From contig CAYLOC010000044.1 of assembly GCA_964385195.1 (NCBI GenBank), positions 1 through 19,177 of the forward strand: a stretch of DNA of 19,177 bases, given 5' to 3'. Positions 14,913 through 19,177 of the stretch are shown in pieces; the first letter of the stretch is position 1, and each line of letters begins with the position of its first letter. Source of the DNA: CAYLOC01 sp964385195. Its GTDB lineage: Bacteria > Actinomycetota > Actinomycetes > Propionibacteriales > Nocardioidaceae. The notes under the pieces are model-generated. The model was not told the origin of the DNA. It saw only the letters and a program-made list of their open reading frames with translations, and searched no databases. The position numbers and the translations under genes were made by a program.

Positions 14913-15835
14913 GGCGACACCTGCGCGGGCTGCTCCGAGGACTCAGGGTCGAGCCGGTCGCCGTACTGACGCAGGAACAGCTCTTCCAGCGTCGGCGGGT
15001 GGCTGACCAGCGAGCGGACCCCGAGTCCGGAAAGGTAGCGCACCGCGTCGTCGAGGTGGTCGGAGTCGACGTCGAAGCTGAGTTTGCCGTCCTTGGTGCG
15101 GACCTTCGCCACGCCAGCCACCTCCTTGATCCGGTCGGCCGGGCGGGCGGTCTCGACGACGAACGTGGTGCGGGTGAGGTGCCGCAGGTCGGCCAGGGTG
15201 CCGCTCTGCACGGTCTTGCCGGCACGGATGATGCTGACCCGGTCACACAGTGCTTCGACCTCGGCCAGGATGTGGCTGGACAGCAGTACGGTGCGTCCTT
15301 CGGCCTTCACTTCCCGGATGCAGTCGGTGAACACCGCCTCCATCAGCGGGTCCAGCCCGGAGGTGGGCTCGTCGAGGATCAACAGCTCGGCGGCGGAGGC
15401 CAGGGCCGCGACGAGCGCGACCTTCTGCCGGTTGCCCTTGGAGTAGGTGCGGGACTTCTTCCGCGGGTCCAGCTCGAACCGCTCCAGCAGCTCATCACGG
15501 CGACGAGCGTCGAGGTCGCCGCGCAGCCGGGCCACGAGGTCGATGACCTCACCGCCGGTCAGCCCGGGCCACAAGCTGACGTCCCCCGGGACGTAGGCGA
15601 GCCGCTTGTGCAGCGCGGTGGCCTCCCGCCAGGGGTCTCCTCCGAGGAGCTCGACCCGGCCGGCGTCTGCCCGCAGGAGCCCGAGCAGCACCCGGATAGT
15701 GGTGGACTTCCCGGCACCGTTGGGTCCGAGGAAGCCGTGGACCTCGCCACTGGAGGCGGTGAGGTCCAGCCCGTCGAGGGCCTGGGTGGGCCCGAAGGCC
15801 TTGCAGAGTCCGCTGATGCGGATCGGTTCGGACAT
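14909..15835 (-). CDS. ABC transporter ATP-binding protein (drug exporter type)
   Basis: This is a 308-residue nucleotide-binding subunit. Walker A is GPNGAGKST (37-45), the signature is YSKGNRQKV (131-139, replacing LSGGQ as is usual in this exporter family), Walker B is LLILDEP (151-157), and the switch histidine is His188 in LLSSHIL. A C-terminal DUF4162-like region follows (about 205-295). I prefer ATG 15835 over 15841: a -10 hexamer TAGACT ends eight bases before it, so the transcript would begin there without a leader, and the protein starts MSEPIRI. It powers the permease encoded downstream. The divergent regulator gene at 15900 shares its promoter region. Confidence 0.92.
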   Translation of the reverse strand: MSEPIRISGLCKAFGPTQALDGLDLTASSGEVHGFLGPNGAGKSTTIRVLLGLLRADAGRVELLGGDPWREATALHKRLAYVPGDVSLWPGLTGGEVIDLVARLRGDLDARRRDELLERFELDPRKKSRTYSKGNRQKVALVAALASAAELLILDEPTSGLDPLMEAVFTDCIREVKAEGRTVLLSSHILAEVEALCDRVSIIRAGKTVQSGTLADLRHLTRTTFVVETARPADRIKEVAGVAKVRTKDGKLSFDVDSDHLDDAVRYLSGLGVRSLVSHPPTLEELFLRQYGDRLDPESSEQPAQVSP

Positions 15836-15842
15836 GGCCATC

Positions 15843-15871
15843 AGTCTACACAGGTTTCATGAATGTGTGAA
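15843..15871 (-). promoter_or_regulatory. Promoter of the ABC exporter operon, leaderless
   Basis: TTCACA (15871-15866) and TAGACT (15848-15843) are separated by exactly 17 bases on the minus strand. The -35 differs from TTGACA at one base. The predicted start coincides with ATG 15835. This is the best-formed promoter in the window. Confidence 0.65.
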
Positions 15872-15881
15872 TATTATGAAA
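15855..15881. promoter_or_regulatory. AT-rich dyad between the divergent starts, likely regulator operator
   Basis: TTTCAT (15855-15860) and ATGAAA (15876-15881) form an inverted repeat with 15 bases between. The left arm is also part of the palindrome TTCATGAA (15856-15863). The dyad covers the -35 of both promoters. It is clearly AT-rich against a GC-rich background, as expected for an operator bound by the adjacent winged-helix protein. Confidence 0.5.
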
Positions 15882-15893
15882 ACCCGATAGCAT
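15865..15893 (+). promoter_or_regulatory. Promoter of the regulator gene, leaderless, overlapping the divergent promoter
   Basis: TAGCAT (15888-15893) fits TAnnnT and is followed by six bases and the ATG at 15900, so the transcript would be leaderless. A -35 would fall at 15865-15871, over the -35 of the opposing promoter. Confidence 0.5.
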
Positions 15894-15899
15894 TGTGGC

Positions 15900-16403
15900 A
15901 TGCCTCACCCCAGTCAGAGCGCTCGCCGGGACGCGGCCGACGTCACCACGTTCATCGACAAGCTCTCCTCGGGGATGCACGAGAGCGGGCTGCCGCGCAT
16001 GCCGGCCCGTGTCTTTGCCGCGTTGCTGGCCAGCGACGAGGGGCGGTTGACGTCGGCGGAGCTCACCGAGGAACTCGGGGTGAGTGCTGCCGCGGTCTCC
16101 GGGGGAGTGCGGTGGCTGATCCAGGTCGGTTTCGTCGAGCGCCACCGTGAACGCGGTTCCCGTCGGGACGTGTTCGTGCTGCACTCCGACGTCTGGTACG
16201 AGCTGATGGTCCAGGACATGGCGAGCCTGCGGCAGTGGGAGGACGGGCTACGGTACGGCGTGCAGGCGCTCGGGGAGGAGACCGCCGCCGGGCGACGCGT
16301 GGCCGAGAGCCTGGAGTTCTTCGAGTTCATCCGCACGGAGATGCCCGCGGTCATGGAAAAGTGGCGCACCCGCCGCCGTACCCAGTCGACCGAACACCCC
16401 TGA
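15900..16403 (+). CDS. MarR/GbsR-like winged-helix transcriptional regulator
   Basis: This is a 167-residue DNA-binding protein. A helix-turn-helix spans about residues 50-80 (LTSAELTEELGVSAAAVSGGVRWL, then IQVGFVERHRERGSRRDVFVL as wing). The SAAAVSGGVRWLxxxGFVER phrase is characteristic of the GbsR/MarR-type regulators that often sit next to drug-exporter ABC genes. The C-terminal helices (about 100-155) probably dimerise. It most likely represses or senses ligand for the divergent ABC exporter operon and itself, through the dyad at 15855-15881. The last codons and stop lie inside the left arm of a perfect inverted repeat. Confidence 0.88.
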   Translation: MPHPSQSARRDAADVTTFIDKLSSGMHESGLPRMPARVFAALLASDEGRLTSAELTEELGVSAAAVSGGVRWLIQVGFVERHRERGSRRDVFVLHSDVWYELMVQDMASLRQWEDGLRYGVQALGEETAAGRRVAESLEFFEFIRTEMPAVMEKWRTRRRTQSTEHP

Positions 16404-16458
16404 CCCACCGTTTTGGCCGATATCGGCGCGAAAACGGTGGGTCAGGGGTGTTCGGTCG
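16387..16458. repeat. Perfect 28-bp inverted repeat with palindromic loop
   Basis: The arms at 16387-16414 and 16431-16458 are exact reverse complements over 28 bases. The 16-base spacer contains another perfect palindrome, GCCGATATCGGC (16416-16427). The left arm covers the last five codons and stop of the regulator gene. The arms meet the spacer through TTTT and AAAA, and no T-run follows the stem on either strand. It could be a terminator, a REP-like or mobile palindrome, or an inverted duplication of the regulator's 3' end. Confidence 0.95.
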
Positions 16459-16474
16459 CGGGGCGGAAACCGGG

Positions 16475-16530
16475 GCGACGGGAACCGGGGCGGGTCGATA
16501 CGATCGCAACAACAACCGTCCCGAGAGGAG
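16475..16530 (+). promoter_or_regulatory. thrS promoter and ribosome site
   Basis: TACGAT (16499-16504) fits the -10 pattern, with a weak GCGACG 18 bases upstream as -35. GAGAGGAG (16523-16530) is a strong ribosome site five bases before the GTG start at 16536. The implied leader is about 25 bases, too short for a T-box, and none is seen. Confidence 0.5.
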
Positions 16531-16535
16531 CCCCC

Positions 16536-18545
16536 GTGTCCGAGATCACCGTCACTGTCGCCAGCGAAGCCGGGTGTGCTGAGCAGGCCGTGACCACGGG
16601 CACGAAACTGTGGGAGCTGTTCCGTGACACCCCCGACGTCATCGCCGCGCGCGTGGACGGCGAGCCTCGTGACCTGGCCACCGAACTCGTCGAAGGGGAC
16701 GAGATCCACCCGATCACCAGCGCCTCCGAGGAAGGCCGGGCGATCCTGCGCCACTCCACCGCCCATGTGATGGCCCAGGCCGTGCAAGAGCTCTACCCGG
16801 AGGCGAAGCTCGGGATCGGCCCGCCCATCGTGGACGGGTTCTACTACGACTTCGACGTGGATGAGCCGTTCACCCCCGAAGACCTCAGCGCGATCGAGAC
16901 CCGGATGCGCAAGATCATCAAGGAGGGCCAGCGCTTCGTCCGCCGTCCCGTCACCGCCGACGACGCACGCACCGAGCTGGCGTCGGAGCCCTACAAGCTG
17001 GAGCTGATCGGGTTGAAAGGTTCCGCCGCGGCGGCCGCCACCGAAGGCGCCGAAGCCGAGATCGGGAGCGGCGAGCTCACCATCTACGACAACCTGCACC
17101 GCGACGGGTCACTGGCGTGGAAGGACCTCTGCCGCGGCCCGCATCTGCCCACCACCAAACGGATCCCGGCGTTTAAGCTCATGCGCACCGCAGCGGCGTA
17201 CTGGCGCGGTGACGAACACAACAAGCAGCTGCAGCGCATCTACGGCACCGCGTGGGAGAGCAAGGATGCGCTGGCCGCACACCTGGAGCGGCTGGAGGAG
17301 GCGGCGCGCCGCGACCACCGACGGCTCGGCGCCGAGCTGGACCTGTACAGCTTCCCCGACGAGATCGGCTCCGGCCTGGCAGTGTTCCACCCCAAGGGCG
17401 GCATGCTCCGCAAGCAGATGGAGGACTACTCCCGCAAACGCCACGAGGAGGCGGGGTACGACTTCGTCTACACCCCGCACCTCACCAAGGGCGAGCTGTT
17501 CGAGATCTCCGGGCACCTTGGCTGGTACGCCGAGGGGATGTTCCCGCCGATGCACGTCGACGAGGAACGCGACAGCGAGGGCAACGTCACCAAGCCGGGT
17601 CAGGACTACTACCCGAAGCCGATGAACTGTCCCGGCCACATCCTGGTGTTCCGGTCCCGGGGGAGGTCTTACCGCGAGCTGCCGATGCGGCTGTTCGAGT
17701 TCGGGACCGTCTACCGCTACGAGAAGTCCGGCGTCGTCCACGGCCTCACCCGCGCCCGCGGCTTCACCCAGGACGACTCGCACATCTTCTGCACCCCCGA
17801 GCAGCTGTCCGGGGAGCTGGCGGACCTGTTGCAGTTCGTGCTGGCGTTGCTGCGTGACTACGGCCTCACCGACTTCACCGCCGAGTTGTCCACCCGCCCC
17901 GAGAAGTACGTCGGTGACCCTGCGGACTGGAAGATCGCGGAGGCAGCGCTGGAGGACGCCCTGAAGACCGCGGACCTGCCGTACCGGATCGCGCCGGGCG
18001 AGGGGGCCTTCTACGCCCCGAAGATCGACGTCCATGTCACCGATGCCATCGGCCGCCCGTGGCAGCTGTCCACGCTGCAGGTCGACCTGCAGGAGCCGGA
18101 CCGGTTCGACATCGAGTACACCGCCGCCGACGGGAGCCGGAAGCGCCCCTACATGATCCACCGGGCGTTGTTCGGCTCGATCGAGCGGTTCCTCGGCATC
18201 CTGGTGGAGCATTACGCGGGCGCGTTCCCCCCGTGGTTGGCGCCGGTGCAGGCGGTCGGCATCCCGATCGCCGAGCGGCACTCGTCGTACCTGGCCGAGG
18301 TGGCGACCCGGCTGCGTGCTCGCGGGATCCGGGTCGAGGTCGACACCTCCGATGACCGGATGCAGAAGAAGATCCGCAACGCACAGGTCCAGAAGGTGCC
18401 GTTCATGCTGATCGCCGGGGACCGGGACGTCGACGCAGGTGCGGTGTCGTTCCGCTACCGCGACGGACAGCAGGACAACGGGGTTCCCATCGAGGAGGCG
18501 ATCTCCCGGATCGTGGATGCGGTCGACAGCCGGGCCCAGGTCTGA
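16536..18545 (+). CDS. thrS: Threonine--tRNA ligase
   Basis: This is a 669-residue class II aminoacyl-tRNA synthetase that charges tRNA-Thr. Domains in order: TGS (about 1-62), the N2 editing domain with His73/His77 (HSTAH) and Cys199/His203 (CRGPH), the catalytic core, and the anticodon-binding domain (about 565-669). The active-site zinc ligands are Cys365 (MNCPGH), His416 (DDSHIF) and His542 (MIHRALFGSIER). Motif 2 lies in TVYRYEKSGVVHGLTRARGF and motif 3 in GSIERFLGILVEH. The GTG start is set by the GAGAGGAG site and gives the same His73/His77 numbering as E. coli ThrRS. Editing residues are intact, so it should clear Ser-tRNA-Thr. The gene overlaps the HIT gene by one base. Confidence 0.98.
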   Translation: MSEITVTVASEAGCAEQAVTTGTKLWELFRDTPDVIAARVDGEPRDLATELVEGDEIHPITSASEEGRAILRHSTAHVMAQAVQELYPEAKLGIGPPIVDGFYYDFDVDEPFTPEDLSAIETRMRKIIKEGQRFVRRPVTADDARTELASEPYKLELIGLKGSAAAAATEGAEAEIGSGELTIYDNLHRDGSLAWKDLCRGPHLPTTKRIPAFKLMRTAAAYWRGDEHNKQLQRIYGTAWESKDALAAHLERLEEAARRDHRRLGAELDLYSFPDEIGSGLAVFHPKGGMLRKQMEDYSRKRHEEAGYDFVYTPHLTKGELFEISGHLGWYAEGMFPPMHVDEERDSEGNVTKPGQDYYPKPMNCPGHILVFRSRGRSYRELPMRLFEFGTVYRYEKSGVVHGLTRARGFTQDDSHIFCTPEQLSGELADLLQFVLALLRDYGLTDFTAELSTRPEKYVGDPADWKIAEAALEDALKTADLPYRIAPGEGAFYAPKIDVHVTDAIGRPWQLSTLQVDLQEPDRFDIEYTAADGSRKRPYMIHRALFGSIERFLGILVEHYAGAFPPWLAPVQAVGIPIAERHSSYLAEVATRLRARGIRVEVDTSDDRMQKKIRNAQVQKVPFMLIAGDRDVDAGAVSFRYRDGQQDNGVPIEEAISRIVDAVDSRAQV

Positions 18546-19093
18546 TGGCCGCGCCGGACGACGCGCATCCACCGCAGGGCTTCGGTGTGCCTGATGCGTT
18601 CGAGCGGTTATGGACACCCCATCGGATGCCCTACATCCTGGGGGAGAACAAGCCTCCCGACGACTCGGCCGGAGAGTGCCCCCTGTGCCGGATGCAGCGG
18701 ATGCCCGAGGACGAGGCGCTCGTCGTACGGCGGGGAGATCTGGCGTTTGCGGTGCTGAACCTGTACCCGTATGGACCGGGGCACCTGATGGTCTGCCCCT
18801 GCCGACACGTCGCGGACTACACCGAGGTAACCGTGGAGGAGGCCGCCGAAGTCGCCGTACTCACCCAGGAGGCGATGACCACGATCCGGTCGGTGTCTGG
18901 TGCACACGGGTTCAACATCGGCATGAACCAAGGAGCCGTCGCCGGCGCGGGCATTGCCGCCCACCTGCACCAGCACGTCGTACCCCGATGGGGAGGCGAC
19001 ACGAACTTCATGCCGGTGGTGGCGCACACCCGAGTGCTGCCGCAACTGCTGGCCGACACCCGCGCATTGCTCGCCGACGCGTGGCCCTCCTGA
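18545..19093 (+). CDS. HIT-family hydrolase/Ap4A phosphorylase-like protein
   Basis: This 182-residue protein has the histidine triad HLHQHVVPRW near residue 140, the nucleotide-binding and catalytic motif of HIT proteins. A CPLC pair (about 45-48) near the N-terminus may bind metal. PYGPGHLMVCPCRHVADY is the typical preceding strand region. The ATG (18545) overlaps the thrS stop as TGATG, showing translational coupling. In mycobacteria the gene after thrS (Rv2613c) encodes a diadenosine tetraphosphate phosphorylase; Ap4A is a side-product of aminoacyl-tRNA synthetases, so the pairing makes biochemical sense. In many actinobacteria pgsA follows, beyond this window. Confidence 0.93.
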   Translation: MAAPDDAHPPQGFGVPDAFERLWTPHRMPYILGENKPPDDSAGECPLCRMQRMPEDEALVVRRGDLAFAVLNLYPYGPGHLMVCPCRHVADYTEVTVEEAAEVAVLTQEAMTTIRSVSGAHGFNIGMNQGAVAGAGIAAHLHQHVVPRWGGDTNFMPVVAHTRVLPQLLADTRALLADAWPS

Positions 19094-19100
19094 CCCACCG
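19089..19100 (+). repeat. Second copy of a 12-bp segment of the large inverted repeat
   Basis: CCTGACCCACCG here is identical to 16399-16410 inside the left arm of the 28-bp inverted repeat. In both places the TGA is the stop codon of the preceding gene. The match ends where the following bases diverge (GTCC versus TTTT). Confidence 0.6.
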
Positions 19101-19121
19101 GTCCAGGTTGAATGGTCCGGA

Positions 19122-19177
19122 ATTCTCGGTTGAGTAGGTAGAAATTCTCGCGCGAGTGGGCACGTCTTCTCGCCGAG
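19122..19177. repeat. 22-bp tandem repeat running off the window end
   Basis: Units begin at 19122 (ATTCTCGGTTGAGTAGGTA), 19144 (ATTCTCGCGCGAGTGGGCA) and 19166 (CTTCTCGCCGAG, cut by the window edge), exactly 22 bases apart. The consensus is ATTCTCGnnnGAGTnGGnA. Each unit has a small dyad of the form CTCG...GAG, best in the second copy (CTCGCGCGAG, a perfect palindrome). No gene is seen in 19094-19177. Confidence 0.65.

Noticed and set aside
14903..15862. 319-codon plus-strand open frame opposite the ABC ATPase
   Set aside because: Walker A, signature, Walker B and H-loop are all in the minus-strand frame.
16387..16458. Standard intrinsic terminator for the regulator gene
   Set aside because: The stem is perfect, but no T-run follows it on either strand, and the TTTT lies inside the stem next to the loop.
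17109..18617. 502-codon minus-strand open frame
   Set aside because: It is the antisense shadow of thrS, whose catalytic and editing residues are all in the plus-strand frame.
19122..19177. CRISPR array
   Set aside because: Units abut at a 22-base period with no unique spacers and imperfect identity.

Overview
This is a high-GC window from the chromosome of an actinobacterium. The evidence is the strong G/C preference at third codon positions, GTG and TTG starts, several genes whose ATG lies 6-8 bases after a TAnnnT -10 hexamer (leaderless transcripts), and the thrS-HIT gene pair, which is a conserved actinobacterial arrangement (Rv2614c-Rv2613c in Mycobacterium tuberculosis). I see no mycolate-specific genes and do not name a genus. 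There is no rRNA, tRNA, CRISPR array, insertion sequence or phage gene.

Layout: (1) 1-3266, minus strand: an MMPL/RND-type membrane transporter, nearly complete, with a glutamine-rich coiled-coil insertion of about 360 residues. (2) 3467-5302, plus strand: a PLP-dependent threonine/serine dehydratase-like enzyme, then an aquaporin-family channel preceded by a possible leaderless 18-codon ORF. (3) 5313-6695, minus strand: a PLP-dependent decarboxylase, divergent from a plus-strand operon (6828-10202) of TPP-dependent E1 alpha, E1 beta, a free-standing 77-residue lipoyl domain and a zinc alcohol dehydrogenase. The intergenic region between them holds three copies of an 11-bp palindrome-like motif. 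(4) 15835 down to 10267, minus strand: a tightly packed run of ABC ATPase, two-halved ABC permease, enterochelin-esterase-like hydrolase, a second esterase and an ATP-grasp ligase. It is divergent from a MarR/GbsR-like regulator at 15900. (5) 16536-19093: thrS and a HIT-family hydrolase/phosphorylase, followed by a short tandem repeat that runs off the window.

How the genes may work together: the E1/lipoyl/dehydrogenase operon looks like part of a 2-oxoacid or acetoin-type dehydrogenase, but no E2 acyltransferase or E3 is present here, so those subunits would have to come from elsewhere. The ABC exporter, two hydrolases and ATP-grasp ligase could form a system that makes or modifies, exports and cleaves a small amide- or ester-containing compound; this is inferred from gene order only. 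The most unusual features are the MMPL hairpin with three equally spaced central prolines, a perfect 28-bp inverted repeat between the regulator and thrS, the overlapping leaderless divergent promoters at 15843-15893, and the uncharacterised ATP-grasp/hydrolase cluster.
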